A stretch of 64,000 bases of DNA from Staphylococcus carnosus (GCF_900458435.1 NZ_UHCT01000001.1:1984001-2048000); one strand, 5' to 3'; counted from the stretch's first letter, positions 1 through 12,865 are shown. The notes: a model not told the origin generated them from the sequence alone. Numbers and translations are program-made.

Positions 1-737
1 TCCACAACTGAACGTACTGCAAGTGGTGGCTCTTTCTTCAACCGATTCGGCGGCCATAAGAACGCTAAAATAACACCTAATAACAATGTTTGCAATCTTG
101 TATCCGTACCGAAATACACGCGTGAAAAATTCATTCCTGGATGTGTCAGCAATACCATCGCTAATAATGAAATTAAAGAAATCACCCAAAAAATCAGTGT
201 AATTTGTTTCGGCTTTTTAACTTTATTCAATAATAAAATGAGAACTACTGGGAAAAATAAATAAAATTGTTCTTCAATTGCGAGTGACCATAAATGTTTT
301 AATGGCTCGAATGAGAATTGATCGAAGTAGTTAACGTCTTTTGCAATGTACCACCAGTTAGAAACATAAAAGAGTGCCGCAAAAGCATCCTGTTTCACTC
401 TTATAATTTCTTCTCTCTGTAAGAGTAAAGTAACAATGGTGACGATGCTGACAACAAATACCATGGCTGGTATCAAACGCTTAATTCGTCTAGTCCAGAA
501 TTTTTTTAAGTCAATTTTTCCATTTTTCTTATATTCTATAAGCAATAAACTTGTGATTAAATAACCAGAAATAACAAAAAATGTATCTACGCCTAAGAAA
601 CCGCCTGCGAGCCATTGTTTATTTAAATGATAAATAATGATTCCTAGAACCGCAATTGCTCTTAACCCATCGAGTCCAGGCATGTAATTCATTTTTTTAG
701 GCGAGTTATTACTTGAACTGCGCTTCAAATTATTCAT
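1..737 (-). CDS. OatA-like membrane acyltransferase, 5' part only (3' end lies beyond the window)
   Basis: Read by hand from an ATG at 737 preceded by an AAAGG ribosome site; the frame stays open to base 1, giving about 245 residues. The start carries the acyltransferase-3 signature ([12 protein letters not shown], then [18 protein letters not shown]), followed by further hydrophobic helices and the motif [18 protein letters not shown]. This is the membrane domain of peptidoglycan O-acetyltransferases such as OatA, which O-acetylate muramic acid and give lysozyme resistance. The C-terminal extracellular SGNH esterase domain expected of OatA would lie outside the window, so OatA proper cannot be told from another acyltransferase-3 protein. 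It is transcribed away from sufT's side of the window and ends before its terminator can be seen. Confidence 0.85.
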   Translation of the reverse strand, partial: MNNLKRSSSNNSPKKMNYMPGLDGLRAIAVLGIIIYHLNKQWLAGGFLGVDTFFVISGYLITSLLLIEYKKNGKIDLKKFWTRRIKRLIPAMVFVVSIVTIVTLLLQREEIIRVKQDAFAALFYVSNWWYIAKDVNYFDQFSFEPLKHLWSLAIEEQFYLFFPVVLILLLNKVKKPKQITLIFWVISLISLLAMVLLTHPGMNFSRVYFGTDTRLQTLLLGVILAFLWPPNRLKKEPPLAVRSVV

Positions 738-1051
738 GCACTTACCTTTCTTTCCATCTAAAAATTTCCGTTAACATGTGCTATGTATCTATTTAGGAAG
801 CACGTTTGCGTCATAATTACCACCTGTAATATTAATGTAATATTCTTGCAATATCAAGTTATTATATGCGATTTGAGTTAATTCTAAATCGCAGAAAAAC
901 ATACATCGTTTAAATATGACAATTTTGTGATAGTTTAATTTTAAATAACAAAAGAGAAACGACACGCATTGCATTAAACTTTTTTACAGTTTAACGTTGG
1001 GCAATGTATCGTTTCTCTTTATTTAGCGATAACACTATTTATTAATCAAAA
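738..1051. other. Intergenic region between the acyltransferase and sufT
   Basis: No convincing gene in these 314 bases. The acyltransferase ribosome site lies at the left end and a long terminator hairpin at 951-1020 on the right. A 61-codon minus-strand frame here has no good ribosome site and runs into the terminator, so it is not called. Confidence 0.6.
951..1020 (-). terminator. Long hairpin terminator downstream of sufT
   Basis: Arms beginning AAAGAGAAACGA and ending TCGTTTCTCTTT pair over roughly 20 positions with some mismatches, with a T-rich loop. It lies just past the sufT stop and is nearly symmetrical. Confidence 0.75.
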
Positions 1052-1360
1052 TCAGCTCACGCCTAAAGCAATTTTCGCATAGCGTGACATCATATCTTTA
1101 TTCCATGGCGGATTCCATACAATATTAACTTCTGTTTCTTGAATTTCAGGAATCTCTGCAAGTACCATTTTAATTTGTTCAATGATTTGCGGTCCAAGCG
1201 GACAACCCATTGAAGTTAAAGTCATTTCTACTTTACATAAACCATCATCATCAAGATCTACTTTATATATTAAACCCAAATTAACGACATCTATGCCTAG
1301 CTCAGGGTCAATTACATTTTCTAGTGCACCAAGAATATTATCTTTTAATGCTTCATCCAT
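1052..1360 (-). CDS. sufT: Iron-sulfur cluster assembly factor SufT (DUF59/MIP18 family)
   Basis: A 102-residue protein. The start MDEALKD is chosen because AGAGGTGAG lies 7 bases upstream; an in-frame upstream codon has no ribosome site. The protein has the MIP18/DUF59 pattern: NVIDPELGIDVVNLGLIY near the start, then TSMGCPLGP, whose cysteine is conserved in the family. It ends in a VNIVWNPPW segment. In staphylococci SufT is an auxiliary factor for Fe-S protein maturation, mainly under high demand. It stands alone here with its own terminator and is divergent from the HAD phosphatase gene. Confidence 0.88.
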   Translation of the reverse strand: MDEALKDNILGALENVIDPELGIDVVNLGLIYKVDLDDDGLCKVEMTLTSMGCPLGPQIIEQIKMVLAEIPEIQETEVNIVWNPPWNKDMMSRYAKIALGVS

Positions 1361-1658
1361 TTCGCTCACCTCTCTAAGCAATAATTATTAATATTAATAT
1401 ATCAAATATCCGACAAAACTCCAATAAAATGCTATTATTAGAATACACTGAATAAGGTGTCTACTAATAATATAACATCAAAAGATGCGATATTATTAAT
1501 TACAAACAGCAATGTTTTGTTTATGACTACAAAGGCTAGAACAATAACCTAAAGAATATCATTATACTTGTCTTTAGAAAGTTCAACCTACTTTTAAATT
1601 AAAGTTAGCAGTACTTGTATCATTTAACGAATCCTCGCAGCATTAAGGAGTTAATTTT

Positions 1659-2504
1659 ATGGAACCCTATTTAATTTGTTTAGATTTAGACGGGACATTA
1701 TTGAATGACAAAAAAGAAATCTCACCTTATACATTGAAAGTTTTAGAAAAACTGAAAGAACAAGGTCATTATATTATGATAGCAACAGGCAGACCTTTCC
1801 GTGCAAGCAAACCCTATTACGAACAATTAAAACTCAATACACCTATTGTTAATTTCAACGGTGCATTTGTACATAATCCAACTGACCCAGATTCACCTGT
1901 GATACACGAAACACTTGATCCTGATTTAGCTACAAGCATTATTGAATCTCTTCAAAAAATGCAGGTAAAAAACATTATTGCTGAAGTCAAAGACCATGTA
2001 TATATCGATAACTTCGATCAGCACCTTTTTGATGGTTTTTCCATGGGCAACCCTAAAATTGAAACAGGTGATATCGTAAATCAGTTGAAAGAACCCCCGA
2101 CTTCAATTTTAATTGAAGCAGATGAAGTGATGATACCTCGTGTTAAACAAATGCTATCTCGCTTCTATGCTGAAAGCATTGAACACAGACGTTGGGGAGC
2201 ACCATTCCCAGTTATTGAAATTGTTAAAAGAGGTATCAGTAAAGCACGCGGTATAGATAGCGTAAAAGATGAATTAGGTGTAGACCGCAATCATATCATT
2301 GCTTTCGGTGATGAAGATAATGATACTGAAATGATTAAATATGCAAAACACGGCATCGCAATGGAAAATGGTTTAGATGAATTGAAACACATCGCAAATG
2401 AAGTCACTTATTCTAATAACGACGATGGTATAGGCAGATATCTTAACGATTTCTTTAGTCTCAATATCCCATATAATAACGAAACAAAAGTTTATTCAAG
2501 ATAA
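1659..2504 (+). CDS. Cof-type HAD-family phosphatase
   Basis: A 281-residue cytosolic hydrolase. Motif I, LDLDGTLLN, begins near residue 7 and holds the nucleophile aspartate. The TGRP motif follows near residue 44, and the C-terminal Mg-binding motif GDEDNDTEMI is present, as in Cof/YkrA-type C2-cap phosphatases that act on sugar phosphates or flavin nucleotides. The substrate cannot be read from sequence. ATG at 1659 follows AAGGAG. The terminator at 2522-2575 separates it from the coenzyme A disulfide reductase gene downstream. Confidence 0.88.
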   Translation: MEPYLICLDLDGTLLNDKKEISPYTLKVLEKLKEQGHYIMIATGRPFRASKPYYEQLKLNTPIVNFNGAFVHNPTDPDSPVIHETLDPDLATSIIESLQKMQVKNIIAEVKDHVYIDNFDQHLFDGFSMGNPKIETGDIVNQLKEPPTSILIEADEVMIPRVKQMLSRFYAESIEHRRWGAPFPVIEIVKRGISKARGIDSVKDELGVDRNHIIAFGDEDNDTEMIKYAKHGIAMENGLDELKHIANEVTYSNNDDGIGRYLNDFFSLNIPYNNETKVYSR

Positions 2505-2521
2505 TATATTTTCAAGTAAAA

Positions 2522-2575
2522 ACAAGGTTTACTTTGGTACTTAGATGAACATGTACTTTAAGTTTGTAACCTTGT
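2522..2575 (+). terminator. Terminator after the HAD phosphatase
   Basis: ACAAGGTT...AACCTTGT arms with an inner GGTAC/GTAC pairing, followed by CTTTTTTC. Confidence 0.7.
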
Positions 2576-2615
2576 CTTTTTTCTTATCCAATAAATAATG
2601 AACGGAGGAAAAATT

Positions 2616-3938
2616 ATGACTAAAATAATTATTATTGGCGGCGTAGCAGGAGGCGCAACGTTCGCAAGTCAGCTTCGACGTCTCGATCCTGATTGTGATA
2701 TTACTATTTTCGAAAAAGACCGAGATGTTACATTTGCGAATTGCGGACTCCCCTATTATCTCGGCAATATTATCGATGATCGTTCTGAACTGCTTCACTT
2801 TACACCTGAACAATTCAAAGAAAATAAAGGTGTGACTGCTAAAGTATTTCACGAAGTCATTCAAGTCGATCCAAACAACCAAACAGTAACTGTAAAAAAT
2901 TTAAAAACCGACGAGGTCTTTACTGAGGATTATGATTATTTAGTGATGAGTCCAGGATGTCGTGCAAACCAATTACCTTTAAATAGCGACATGGCTTTCA
3001 CATTACGCAATTTAGAAGATACAGATGATATTGAATCCTACATTTCTAATAACAACGTCAAAAAGGCACTCATTATAGGTGCGGGATACATTTCATTGGA
3101 AGTCTTAGAAAACTTATACAATAGAGGCATTCAAACAACATTGATTCATCGTTCTGAACAAATCAATAAATTAATGGACCAAGATATGAACAAAGTTATC
3201 TTTGATGAAATGGATAAACGACAGATTGATTACCGCTTAAATGAAGAAGTTGATTCAGTAGATGGTCATACTGTTCACTTTAAATCCGGCAACACAGAAG
3301 ATTTTGATATTATTATTGAAGGCATCGGTATCAAACCGAATACTGAGTTCTTAGAAGGTGCGGGAATTGAAGAAGATGATGCAGGATATATCCCAGTAAA
3401 TGAATACTTCCAAACAAACTATAGAAATGTATATGCCATTGGTGATATTGTTTCTAACTATTATCGTCATGTGAATATACCTACTCACGTTCCACTTGCG
3501 TGGGGTGCCCATCGAGGTGCTAGTATTGTAGCAGAACATATTACTCAGACACGTAATGTTCCTTTTAAAGGCTTTTTAGCTTCAAATGCTGTAAAATTCT
3601 TTGATTATACATTAACAAGTGTCGGTGTAAGCCCTTCTGATTTAAAACATTTCGATTACACAATGGTTGAGACCGAACAGATGAACCATGCAGGTTATTA
3701 TCCAGGCGCTGAACCGCTTCATTTACGTGTATACTTTGAAAATAAATCTAGAAAAATCTTGCGTGCAGCTGCTGCAGGTAAATCCGGTGCAGATAAACGC
3801 ATTGATATTTTATCTATGGCAATGCAAAATGATATGACTGTCGATGAACTGACAGAATTCGAAAGCGCTTATGCGCCGCCATTCAGTTCTCCAAAAGACA
3901 TTATTAATATGATTGGATATAAAGCTCAAAACAAATAG
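2616..3938 (+). CDS. cdr: Coenzyme A disulfide reductase
   Basis: A 440-residue FAD-dependent pyridine nucleotide-disulfide oxidoreductase. It keeps coenzyme A, the main low-molecular-weight thiol of staphylococci together with bacillithiol, in the reduced state using NADPH. The N-terminal FAD-binding glycine motif is IIGGVAGGA. The single active-site cysteine falls at residue 43 in the context NCGLPYYLG, the hallmark of CoADR. A second NAD(P)-binding motif ([10 protein letters not shown]) is mid-protein, followed by an FAD contact at YAIGDI. The start at 2616 follows GGAGG; six upstream in-frame codons are rejected because they overlap this site. The terminator upstream suggests its own transcript. 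Confidence 0.94.
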   Translation: MTKIIIIGGVAGGATFASQLRRLDPDCDITIFEKDRDVTFANCGLPYYLGNIIDDRSELLHFTPEQFKENKGVTAKVFHEVIQVDPNNQTVTVKNLKTDEVFTEDYDYLVMSPGCRANQLPLNSDMAFTLRNLEDTDDIESYISNNNVKKALIIGAGYISLEVLENLYNRGIQTTLIHRSEQINKLMDQDMNKVIFDEMDKRQIDYRLNEEVDSVDGHTVHFKSGNTEDFDIIIEGIGIKPNTEFLEGAGIEEDDAGYIPVNEYFQTNYRNVYAIGDIVSNYYRHVNIPTHVPLAWGAHRGASIVAEHITQTRNVPFKGFLASNAVKFFDYTLTSVGVSPSDLKHFDYTMVETEQMNHAGYYPGAEPLHLRVYFENKSRKILRAAAAGKSGADKRIDILSMAMQNDMTVDELTEFESAYAPPFSSPKDIINMIGYKAQNK

Positions 3939-4058
3939 TTTTACAAATCTAAATAAATACAAAGCACAAAATAATCTCTTATAAATAGTTGCATTGCAAA
4001 GTTATCATTCAGATATGTTATTATAAGGGATGAAATATTGATGAAATGAGGAAATTAC

Positions 4059-4454
4059 ATGTTACACTTACACATTTTCAGCTGGGTAATCGGCATTATT
4101 TTATTTATCGTTTCTTACATCAGTTTTACTAAAACTGGTGCGCCGAAAAAAGCATATAAACCCTTGCACATGACTTTAAGATTATTCTTAGTTTTAATCT
4201 TATTCAGCGGTGTTTGGCAAGTAGTAGAAGAATTCGCGACAGCAACAGGAAGTACACACATGTTATTAACATTAAAAATGATTTGTGGTATTGGCGTAGT
4301 CGCACTTATGGAAGTAACATTAGTACGTAAACAACGCGGAGCATCTCATAAAGGTTTATTCTGGGGTACTATCGCTTTGATTATCGTAACAATGGCATTA
4401 GGTATCATCTTGCCTGGAGGACCAATTTCAAATATGTTCGTTATCACTAAATAA
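4059..4454 (+). CDS. YisL-type (DUF1516/UPF0344) membrane protein
   Basis: A 131-residue protein with four predicted membrane helices (approximate residues 6-24, 39-57, 70-86 and 103-121) and short loops. Length and pattern match the YisL/UPF0344 family of Firmicutes, whose function is not known. ATG follows GAGGAA. It is a single gene flanked by a terminator at 4474-4506. Confidence 0.8.
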   Translation: MLHLHIFSWVIGIILFIVSYISFTKTGAPKKAYKPLHMTLRLFLVLILFSGVWQVVEEFATATGSTHMLLTLKMICGIGVVALMEVTLVRKQRGASHKGLFWGTIALIIVTMALGIILPGGPISNMFVITK

Positions 4455-4473
4455 TATATTAATAAAACTCTGC

Positions 4474-4506
4474 TGCATCTTTTATAACGATGTTCAGCAG
4501 AGTTTT
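4474..4506 (+). terminator. Terminator after the YisL-type gene
   Basis: AAAACTCTGCTG pairs with CAGCAGAGTTTT, then a T run. Confidence 0.85.
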
Positions 4507-4522
4507 TTATTGCACAAAAAAA

Positions 4523-4563
4523 GAGATTAGAAATGAGTTGCATCACAACCCATTCCTAATCTC
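4523..4563 (-). terminator. Terminator after the FAH-family gene
   Basis: Long stem from GAGATTAG to CTAATCTC around a 5-base loop. On the minus strand it is followed by seven T. Confidence 0.85.
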
Positions 4564-4581
4564 AGCTATTATTATTTCATA

Positions 4582-5490
4582 CTATTTTTCTTCCGCAATA
4601 AAGTTTGTCAGTGTACCAATATTATCAATTGTTACTTTAACTTCATCACCTGGTTGCAGATATTGAGGAGGGTTCATTCCAGCTCCCACGCCTGCTGGTG
4701 TACCAGTTGCAATAATATCTCCAGGATGTAATGCAACATATTTAGAAATCTCAGCAATCAATTCATCGATTTTAAGAATCATTTGGCTTGTATTACCGTC
4801 TTGACGAATATCATTGTTAACTTTCGTTACAATATTAACATCCTCAGGTGTTGGTAATTCATCTTTAGTTACGATATAAGGACCCATTGGGCAACCGCCA
4901 GTCAAACTTTTAGAAAGGAACGCTTGATCTTGTTGACGTTGAGCAGTTCGGTCAGTAATATCATTAATAATTGTATAACCATACACGTAATCTAAAGCTA
5001 AGCCTTTTGGAATTTTTTCTCCAGCTTTACCGATAACTACACCTAGTTCACCTTCGTAATCAAGTGTATCTGTAATATCTTTATGGTTAGGAATTGTAGA
5101 TTCATCACCAGTTAAAGATGATGCTGCTTTAGTAAATACATATAATCTTTCTACACTATGATTTAATTCATCTGCATGTTTTTTATAATTACGGCCGAAA
5201 GCAATGACATTATTCGGTGGTGTTACAGGCGGTAAGAATTCAATATCAGAAAATTGAACTTTATAATCCTCTGAGTTAGAACTGTCTGTAGCCGCTACCA
5301 CTGCTTTGCGGACTTGTTCTTGGAAATCTAAAGTATGGTTTTGTTCCAAACCTTCTAATAAAGTCTTAGGATGGAAGTCGCCTTCACCAAAATCAGCGAA
5401 AACTTTTCTTAAATCCCAAGCTGCTTCTTCACGTTTTACCTTTACTCCATATGATGTTTCATCATTGTGTTTGAATGATAAGAATTTCAT
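4582..5490 (-). CDS. Fumarylacetoacetate hydrolase (FAH) family protein
   Basis: A 302-residue enzyme. A short N-terminal domain is followed from about residue 90 by the FAH fold: [12 protein letters not shown], then the metal-binding acid cluster in [23 protein letters not shown], and the C-terminal ATGTPAGVG. The family includes 2-hydroxyhepta-diene-dioate isomerases, acylpyruvases and oxaloacetate decarboxylases or tautomerases; the substrate is not deducible here. No aromatic degradation genes lie nearby, so a housekeeping acylpyruvase or oxaloacetate role is more likely than a catabolic one. It lies upstream of no other minus-strand gene before its terminator. Confidence 0.88.
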   Translation of the reverse strand: MKFLSFKHNDETSYGVKVKREEAAWDLRKVFADFGEGDFHPKTLLEGLEQNHTLDFQEQVRKAVVAATDSSNSEDYKVQFSDIEFLPPVTPPNNVIAFGRNYKKHADELNHSVERLYVFTKAASSLTGDESTIPNHKDITDTLDYEGELGVVIGKAGEKIPKGLALDYVYGYTIINDITDRTAQRQQDQAFLSKSLTGGCPMGPYIVTKDELPTPEDVNIVTKVNNDIRQDGNTSQMILKIDELIAEISKYVALHPGDIIATGTPAGVGAGMNPPQYLQPGDEVKVTIDNIGTLTNFIAEEK

Positions 5491-5663
5491 TCAGTATCAG
5501 CTCCTCATCTCAATCTTATTACCAATTATAACTATATTTTCAGAAAAATAACAAATATTTGTTAAGTTTCTCAAATTTTCGCAATAAAAATGTGCAAACC
5601 GTTAATAAGATTATATTTATAAGTATTTACACGCTTATATTTCTCTACCCTTAGAATGAAAGA

Positions 5664-8600
5664 TTAATGTTTTTCGGTTTCTTCTAATGATAATGTTCCA
5701 AATTTAAAGAAGTATAAATACCCTTTTACTTCTTTTTGTAAAATTGTTTCTAAAGCTGATCGATAATAATACATTTGTATTTTATAACGTGCTTTCAATT
5801 GTTCACCAAGTTCTTCGTCTGATACACCTCGACGTTGATTAAACGTATCTGTTTTATAGTCGACAAAGTAATACTGATTATCTTTTCGATAAATTAAATC
5901 AATCATCCCTTGAATAATGGAAACATCTTCATCATCATTCATTTGATGATCAACTTTTGATTGGTTAACCACAAATGGCATTTCTCTCATGATTTGATCA
6001 CTTTGTGCGATTTCAAGATATAAATCACTTTTAATGAAATTCATGACTTCATCCATCCGTATATCTGGCTTAGCATCGTCTTCAATAATGTTCTTTTCAA
6101 TCAGTCCATCAATATATTCATCTAATTCAGCACTTGTCATTCTTTCTTCTTTAAATGGAAGATGCTGCATGACCGTATGCATTAATGTACCAATTTCATT
6201 TGCTTTACGTTTCTTATGCTGTCTCATGAATTTTGGACGTTCATATGTCGACGCACCTAATTGATATTGACGCACGCGTTCATAACTTGTTCCTGTTTCT
6301 TCTGTTTCCAATTGGCGTTTCAGCTCAGATACAGATTGTTTGGTTGGTTTAACAACGTCTTTTTGGTAAGGATATTGGTAATCTAATTGTGTTTCTATCG
6401 CTTGTTGTCTTTCTGTATTCGTAGATTGATAGTTTACAATATCATTTACTGTACGGAATTCTTCATCTTCGTTTTGATGAATATCTTGAGCAATATCACT
6501 ATATTCATCAATATGAATTTCAGCATAAGGATGAATCGCATCATCCAACTCATCAATATTGCGTTCAAATTTCAAATCATTTGTTAGATGATTGGCTTGA
6601 TATTTCGCCAGTATCGCATAAATGAGCTGCAACGGATTTTTTACTTCTAAACGATAACTCATTGGCAGCATGTTATTTGAAATAGCAGTGTTCAACATCT
6701 TATCTAATTCTTTTTCTGCTTTCACACGTCCGACAAGGAAAAGCTGTTCTTTTGCACGTGTCAACGCCACATACATTAAACGCATTTCTTCAGAAATCAT
6801 TTCTTTTTCAGTTATCGCACGTAAAGTTACAGATGCTAGAGAAGGAAATGCAAAGTCTTTTTCAACATCAAAATAAGTCATTCCCATTCCGTATTTTTGA
6901 TTTAAAATAACGGGTTTGTATAAATCACTACGATTAAAGGACTTGCTCAATCCTGAATAAATCACAAATGGAAATTCTAGACCTTTACTGGCATGTATAG
7001 TCATCATTCTGACTACATCATCATTAGGTCCCACTACATTTTCTTCACCAAAATCTTTTCCGCGATCAATCAATTCATCAATAAAACGTATAAATTGGAA
7101 GAGTCCTCTAAAACTAGAGTTTTCAAATTCAATGGCTTTGTTATACAAACCATATAAGTTGGCACGACGTCCTTTACCGCCTATCATGCCGCTGAAATAT
7201 TGAATGACTAAGCGGTTATTATAAAAACGATCAATTAGTTGATAAACTGGGTGTTCTAAGCTGAATTCTTGGTAAAACTTCAAATCTTTAAGGAAATCTT
7301 GAAGTTTTGCGACTAAATCCGGGTCTGCTTCTTTAGTTTTTAAATAGTGTTGGATTGATTGATAGAAATAATCATCGTTTGGACTTGTTACTCTGATACG
7401 TGCTAATTCGTCTTCGGTAAATTGGTAGATGACAGAACGCATCAATCCAACAAGATAGATATCTTGAAGCGGATTATCGACTGTTCTTAAAAATGATAAT
7501 ACTAAACGCACTTCTGTTTGTTCAAAATAACCTTCTTTACTGTTGACATGAAATGGTATATCTCTATTTTTAAACGCTTGCTGCAATTCTCTTGAACGAT
7601 TATAACCACGTTCTAGTATAACAATATCCTTATACGATGGTTTGCGGTAAGAACCTGTTCCCATATCATATACTTCACGATGGTTCATTATCTCTTCAAC
7701 TTGGTTTGCAATATATTCCGCTTCTTGTTCTGTTCCTGTTAATTCTGATTCTTTATCTTCCACCATGACATTTAAATTTAAAGGATGCGGTTTATCATCA
7801 AAAGGTGCACCATAATATAATTGTGCGGCTTCATCATAAATAATCTCACCGACTGATTCATCCATCATATGTTTAAAGAGATAATTGGTTGTTGAAAGCA
7901 CTTCAGGACGTGAACGGAAATTTTGTGATAAATCAATACGCATTCCAGTTGTACCGTCATGTGAAAATCGAGAATATTTTTCGATAAACAAACTTGGATC
8001 TGCTTGTCTGAATTTATAAATCGATTGCTTCACGTCACCTACCATGAATAAGTTGCCATCTGTTTCATCACCGCGTTTAATACAACTCAAAATCTGTTCT
8101 TGTACACGGTTAGTATCTTGATATTCATCGACCAGAATTTCATCAAAACCATTTCGATAATGTTTAGCCAGGTCTGTTGGAGTTCCATCTTCATTCATTA
8201 AAATTTTCAAAGCAAAATGTTCATAATCTGAGAAATCTAAGATATTTCTACTTCTTTTCTTCTTAGAAAATGTATCAATGACATCTCTAGTGATTTGAGA
8301 AAGCACTTCTACACGAGGTGCTAATTTTGCCATATCTGCTTTTAAATCTTCAGCTGAACGTGAAAAATAATCTTGCTGTACTTTTTCTACTGCACCTTTA
8401 TAGTCATCATAATACGCCTTGGCACTCTCTAATAATTCAAGATTACCATCATTTGCTTCTTTAATTTTCTTAGTGGCACTCGGGAAGCGAGATATAAAAC
8501 TATGTTTGCTGATTAATTCTGTATTCAAGATGCCGCCTTCCATTGCACGCGCTATGAAAGCACGTTCATCTTCTATAACTTCTAATTGTTTATCGCAACC

Positions 8601-9326
8601 AGCAAGTTCACTATATAAATCAAAACTTTTATTAAGATTTTCTAATGCTGTATTCATAAACACTTTCGCTAGATTCATCAATAATTCCAAAAACTCATCT
8701 TGTGCTTGATTATCTTTATAAGGTGATACTAATGACTTCAACCATTGTTCAGGTTGAGGGTTAGCTACTGCAAAATAATAAACACTTTTGATAATTTGTC
8801 TTAAACGCTCATCACTGCGGTCTGATGAAAGTTGTTCTGATAAATCAATAAAGGCAGGATTCAATTCTGCATAATACTTTTCCAATACTTCATCGATGGT
8901 TTGTTCTAATAATAAGATATTTTCTGCTTCGCTACTCGTTCTGAAGTTAGGATCAATATCTAACACATCATAATGTTGTTGAATCAATTTCAAACAGAAG
9001 CTATGCAAAGTAGAAATTTGCGCTTGATGAATTTTAACTCTTTGGTTTTTTAAGTGTGTATTGCTGGGGTCTTCTAAAGAAGCTTTTTGAATACGCTTTT
9101 CAACCCTATGTTTCATTTCTCGTGCACTGAGATTGGTAAATGTAACCACTAACAAGCGGTCTACATCTATTTCATCGCGGAGTATACGTTGAATGATACG
9201 CTCAACGAGTACCGCTGTTTTACCTGAACCTGCAGCTGCAGCAACTAATGTATCTTGACCTTTGGCATAAATACTTTTCCATTGATCATCTGTCCAGATG
9301 ACATCATTGGGTTTCTCCGGTATCAT
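5664..9326 (-). CDS. addA: ATP-dependent helicase/nuclease subunit A (AddA)
   Basis: A 1220-residue subunit of the AddAB double-strand break repair enzyme, which degrades DNA ends to Chi and loads RecA. The Walker A motif AAAAGSGKT is at about residues 29-37. UvrD-like helicase motifs follow, including [24 protein letters not shown] and [13 protein letters not shown]. The RecB-type nuclease catalytic motif VDYKTD is at 1155-1160, preceded by GMIDLIY. Its ATG overlaps the addB stop by 4 bases, so translation is coupled. No terminator was found in the short gap to the next gene. Confidence 0.97.
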   Translation of the reverse strand: MIPEKPNDVIWTDDQWKSIYAKGQDTLVAAAAGSGKTAVLVERIIQRILRDEIDVDRLLVVTFTNLSAREMKHRVEKRIQKASLEDPSNTHLKNQRVKIHQAQISTLHSFCLKLIQQHYDVLDIDPNFRTSSEAENILLLEQTIDEVLEKYYAELNPAFIDLSEQLSSDRSDERLRQIIKSVYYFAVANPQPEQWLKSLVSPYKDNQAQDEFLELLMNLAKVFMNTALENLNKSFDLYSELAGCDKQLEVIEDERAFIARAMEGGILNTELISKHSFISRFPSATKKIKEANDGNLELLESAKAYYDDYKGAVEKVQQDYFSRSAEDLKADMAKLAPRVEVLSQITRDVIDTFSKKKRSRNILDFSDYEHFALKILMNEDGTPTDLAKHYRNGFDEILVDEYQDTNRVQEQILSCIKRGDETDGNLFMVGDVKQSIYKFRQADPSLFIEKYSRFSHDGTTGMRIDLSQNFRSRPEVLSTTNYLFKHMMDESVGEIIYDEAAQLYYGAPFDDKPHPLNLNVMVEDKESELTGTEQEAEYIANQVEEIMNHREVYDMGTGSYRKPSYKDIVILERGYNRSRELQQAFKNRDIPFHVNSKEGYFEQTEVRLVLSFLRTVDNPLQDIYLVGLMRSVIYQFTEDELARIRVTSPNDDYFYQSIQHYLKTKEADPDLVAKLQDFLKDLKFYQEFSLEHPVYQLIDRFYNNRLVIQYFSGMIGGKGRRANLYGLYNKAIEFENSSFRGLFQFIRFIDELIDRGKDFGEENVVGPNDDVVRMMTIHASKGLEFPFVIYSGLSKSFNRSDLYKPVILNQKYGMGMTYFDVEKDFAFPSLASVTLRAITEKEMISEEMRLMYVALTRAKEQLFLVGRVKAEKELDKMLNTAISNNMLPMSYRLEVKNPLQLIYAILAKYQANHLTNDLKFERNIDELDDAIHPYAEIHIDEYSDIAQDIHQNEDEEFRTVNDIVNYQSTNTERQQAIETQLDYQYPYQKDVVKPTKQSVSELKRQLETEETGTSYERVRQYQLGASTYERPKFMRQHKKRKANEIGTLMHTVMQHLPFKEERMTSAELDEYIDGLIEKNIIEDDAKPDIRMDEVMNFIKSDLYLEIAQSDQIMREMPFVVNQSKVDHQMNDDEDVSIIQGMIDLIYRKDNQYYFVDYKTDTFNQRRGVSDEELGEQLKARYKIQMYYYRSALETILQKEVKGYLYFFKFGTLSLEETEKH

Positions 9327-12300
9327 TCTTCATCATCCTCATCACTTTCTTGATTTAATAAATCAATTGGGTTAATACTTTCATCTACTGTTCTGTATTT
9401 TTTACTATCAATCATACCGTCAACATGACAAACAGAACGATAATTACAATATTCACATGGCAGCTTTTGTTTATATTTCATAGGTGCTACTTGTGTATGG
9501 CCGTCCATAATATCTGAAGCAATTTGAATAAAGTTGTTCTTATTATGTTCGATAAACTTATAGATTGTTTGAGAATCAGCGACTTTACTGCTTTTATTCA
9601 AGTTACCTTTTGCACCGACATCTATAGGTACAATATCCGATTTGAATTTAGGTTCCAACCTTGTATCTTCAGCATCTAACACTTCAGGGTCACTGTTAAT
9701 TAAGCCATTTAATTTAAATGACTTCAATAACTCTTCTTGACGCTTATCCTCATCCATTTCTGCCCAATTCGCAAAATTCACCCGGGGTTCGTGTACATGG
9801 AAATATAATAAGCCTCCTGGTTCAGTTGTTTCTGCTAAATTCAACCGTTCTTTATTTTGCAGTACGACATCCATATAAGTCATCATCTGCATTTGTAATC
9901 CGTAATAAACCTTCGTTAAGTCTAAAGTACCGCTATATCCCGATGATTTATAATCGATAATATTTACAAAACTGCGGTCCTTACTATTAAACGTATCAAT
10001 ACGATCAATTTGACCACGAATATTAATCGAGATACCTTGTGAAGTATATAGAGATTCTGCTGCAAGCTGCTCGTTAGATTTAGGATTTTTTCTAAATGAT
10101 TTTTCAAACGCTTGCGGTCTGAATTTAGAAAAAGTGCCTTGATATTTCAATGCTGTTAAAGTTGATTGCACGATTGCACCGATACGTACAGACATATAAC
10201 GATAATAAGCGGATGAGTTCAATAAGTTGTATTGAACCTCTGGTAAAATATTTTCCAATGCTTCTTGTGTAAGTTTACGGATAGAAGCATCAGTTAAATT
10301 ACGGAAATCACCATGAATCTTATCTGCAATGTATTTTAATACAGAGTGGAAGATATCGCCTAAATCAAAGTTTTCTAATTTATATTTCGTACGTTCATTC
10401 AAACGTAAACCATGTGAAGTATAATGTTTGAACGGACATTGTTGATAACCTTCAAATCGGGACACACTTGCGTTAATTTTATCCCCATACAATGCTTTAG
10501 ATAGTGATTGGTTTAATTGAATTGTTTTATTATCAAACGTTAAGGCAGAAGTTAAATATTGTAATCCTCTGCTCAATCGTTCATTATGCAACATGGCTTG
10601 GTATGCTTCTAACCATGTTTCAGCAGTTAATTCATGGTTCAACCAGCTTTGAAGCTCTTCGAAAAGTGCAATTTTAGTTTGATGCGGATGTTCCATCACT
10701 GTAAGCGGATTATGCTGTGCAGCATATTGTACATTTAATACATCAAGATTGGTATAAAGGTCTCGAATGTTTTGAATAAATGGGCTGACTTCCTTATCGT
10801 CATTATTCAATCCCATCAAACTATAAGAAAATGTGACATGTGTTGAAGCACGTGTCATAGCAATATAGCATACAAATGCCTCATCCATCTGCAATACATC
10901 AGCAGTGGGACTTAATTCAAGCTGTGTTTCTTCTTGGAAATATTTCTTTTCATCATCACTAATCAAACCTGAATTAGAGATTGCTTGCGGCATAGTGCCA
11001 TCATTCATACCTAACATATAGATATGTTTCTTATTATCTACTTTGGCCAAGTCCATACTACCGATACTGACTTGGTCCAATGTTTGCGGAATCATTACAA
11101 ATTCTAATTGTTCTAAACCGACATCAAACAATTCAAGAAAACGTTTTTGCGTCATCTCTCTATTGCCGAAAACAGTAGCTAAATCATCTAAAGTTTGGAT
11201 AAAACCATTCCAAACTTGATCTAATTCTTCAGCTTGTTGATGTTCTCCTGCTAAGTCCAATTCATCACGCTCTGTCATTAACTGACTCGGCAAGTTGAAT
11301 TGCTCAAATGCTTCATAAAAAGCTGCTGCATATGTTTCAGCAGTGTCTGCCTCAGCTAATGCTTTTTCAAAACGTAATATTTTATCTATGACATAATTTT
11401 TCAAATCAATCACACGCTGATAATCCGCTTCTGTTTCCTCAGTCATAGGTTGACGTTTTAATCCCATTAGATTGAATTGCTCAATTTTAAAATATTTATC
11501 ATCAAGCCAGCGTTGTCCATAGATACCACGTTCTAAAACATAATTCTCTAAAATATCTGTAAGATATCGATTATCCTTAAATTTTTTAGTTAATACTTGC
11601 GTTTTAAATAAACGCATTAAAGGTTCAAAACTCCATTTTGATTCAATTACTTCTAATAAAGAACGAATCATTTCCATCACAGGATGATGTGTCATAGATT
11701 TCTTTGTATCGATATTGAAAGGAATATCAAATTCTGGGAACACACTTTCCATGAGATGTGCATAAGTTTCATCGCGATAAAGCACAGCGACATCTTGGAA
11801 ACGAATATTTTCTTCTCGTGCTTTTCGAATAATGTCTCTTGCAATCGCATTAACTTCTTCACGCACATTTGAAGTTTCTAAAATATTTATATTGCCTTCA
11901 GCTGCAGCTTTATCAAAGAACACTTCATTAAATGAATGTTCTAAATGACTCAAATCTCGATTTTCAAATCTTTCTTGTTTTGTAAATCGTCGTAAATTGA
12001 AATCGATATTTTGTCTTTGTGCAATTTCTTCTATATGTGTGAGAGTAGAAGATGTTTTTCGGAATAAACTAAATGGGTCTTTATCACCATTTGTTGTAAG
12101 TAAGATGCTGACTGATTTTGCACACTGTGCTAGTTTTTCTATAATCTGATATTCAAGTGTTGAAAAGTTATGGAAGCCGTCAATATAAATTTCTGCTCTT
12201 TTCAACCATTTTGATTCACCCATTTTTTCTATGAACTTATAGAGTGTATCTTCAGAGGATACAAAATTATCGGCTAAACGCTCTTCTAAATGTCGATAAA

Positions 12301-12790
12301 CTAAAGCAATGTCATGTAATTTATCTTGCGTTCTTGTTTGAAGTGGGTTTTCAGAAATAAACTGTTCGAGTTGTTCGGGAGAAACAGCATACTTTTTAAA
12401 ATCTTGAATTTGTTCACTTAACTTGGCACTGAACCCATAATATTTTGTTTGAGATTGATATAAATTCAGTTCAGAGCGATGGGATTGCAAAATATCAAAA
12501 ATCATCATTTCTAGCGCACCCTTAGAGGCATATTCTTCAGTCAAACCACCAATTTCTTGAAAAATACGATGACTCAACCGCTCAAAGTGCAGCACTTCTG
12601 TTCGTAAACTGCCATTAAGTTCCGGATCTTTAACAAAGTCTTGTTCCAGCTGGAATGTACTTTGCGTTGGTGCAATGATAATGATAGGATCCCCAAGCGG
12701 ATCTTGTTTCATTTTCGTTTTGATTTCATCAAGCATAGCATGCGATTTACCCGTGCCTGCTCGTCCAATATATGCATTTAATTGACTCAC
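9323..12790 (-). CDS. addB: ATP-dependent helicase/nuclease subunit B (AddB)
   Basis: A 1155-residue partner of AddA. It starts with GTG at 12790 after GGGGGAG. The N-terminal nucleotide-binding motif GRAGTGKS spans residues 9-16. The C-terminal nuclease domain has GQIDRID and IIDYKSS. It also carries the iron-sulfur cysteines of AddB: one in the YQQCPFKHY segment and three at about 1112, 1115 and 1121 ([10 protein letters not shown]), which staple the nuclease domain. The last residues are strongly acidic. It is the first gene of a two-gene operon with addA; a terminator at 12866-12907 separates it from the spsB side. Confidence 0.97.
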   Translation of the reverse strand: MSQLNAYIGRAGTGKSHAMLDEIKTKMKQDPLGDPIIIIAPTQSTFQLEQDFVKDPELNGSLRTEVLHFERLSHRIFQEIGGLTEEYASKGALEMMIFDILQSHRSELNLYQSQTKYYGFSAKLSEQIQDFKKYAVSPEQLEQFISENPLQTRTQDKLHDIALVYRHLEERLADNFVSSEDTLYKFIEKMGESKWLKRAEIYIDGFHNFSTLEYQIIEKLAQCAKSVSILLTTNGDKDPFSLFRKTSSTLTHIEEIAQRQNIDFNLRRFTKQERFENRDLSHLEHSFNEVFFDKAAAEGNINILETSNVREEVNAIARDIIRKAREENIRFQDVAVLYRDETYAHLMESVFPEFDIPFNIDTKKSMTHHPVMEMIRSLLEVIESKWSFEPLMRLFKTQVLTKKFKDNRYLTDILENYVLERGIYGQRWLDDKYFKIEQFNLMGLKRQPMTEETEADYQRVIDLKNYVIDKILRFEKALAEADTAETYAAAFYEAFEQFNLPSQLMTERDELDLAGEHQQAEELDQVWNGFIQTLDDLATVFGNREMTQKRFLELFDVGLEQLEFVMIPQTLDQVSIGSMDLAKVDNKKHIYMLGMNDGTMPQAISNSGLISDDEKKYFQEETQLELSPTADVLQMDEAFVCYIAMTRASTHVTFSYSLMGLNNDDKEVSPFIQNIRDLYTNLDVLNVQYAAQHNPLTVMEHPHQTKIALFEELQSWLNHELTAETWLEAYQAMLHNERLSRGLQYLTSALTFDNKTIQLNQSLSKALYGDKINASVSRFEGYQQCPFKHYTSHGLRLNERTKYKLENFDLGDIFHSVLKYIADKIHGDFRNLTDASIRKLTQEALENILPEVQYNLLNSSAYYRYMSVRIGAIVQSTLTALKYQGTFSKFRPQAFEKSFRKNPKSNEQLAAESLYTSQGISINIRGQIDRIDTFNSKDRSFVNIIDYKSSGYSGTLDLTKVYYGLQMQMMTYMDVVLQNKERLNLAETTEPGGLLYFHVHEPRVNFANWAEMDEDKRQEELLKSFKLNGLINSDPEVLDAEDTRLEPKFKSDIVPIDVGAKGNLNKSSKVADSQTIYKFIEHNKNNFIQIASDIMDGHTQVAPMKYKQKLPCEYCNYRSVCHVDGMIDSKKYRTVDESINPIDLLNQESDEDDEE

Positions 12791-12865
12791 GATTTTCTCC
12801 CCCTTTGTTCATATTGTAGCACATACGTTCTCATATATGCGTACTGAAATTGTCCTCATATACCA

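Noticed and set aside
789-974. 61-codon minus-strand frame near the acyltransferase
   Set aside because: It has no ribosome site, low-complexity content, and runs into the terminator hairpin after sufT.
8419-8709. Plus-strand frame of 96 codons inside addA
   Set aside because: It is antisense to a strongly conserved coding region and has no ribosome site or recognisable domain.
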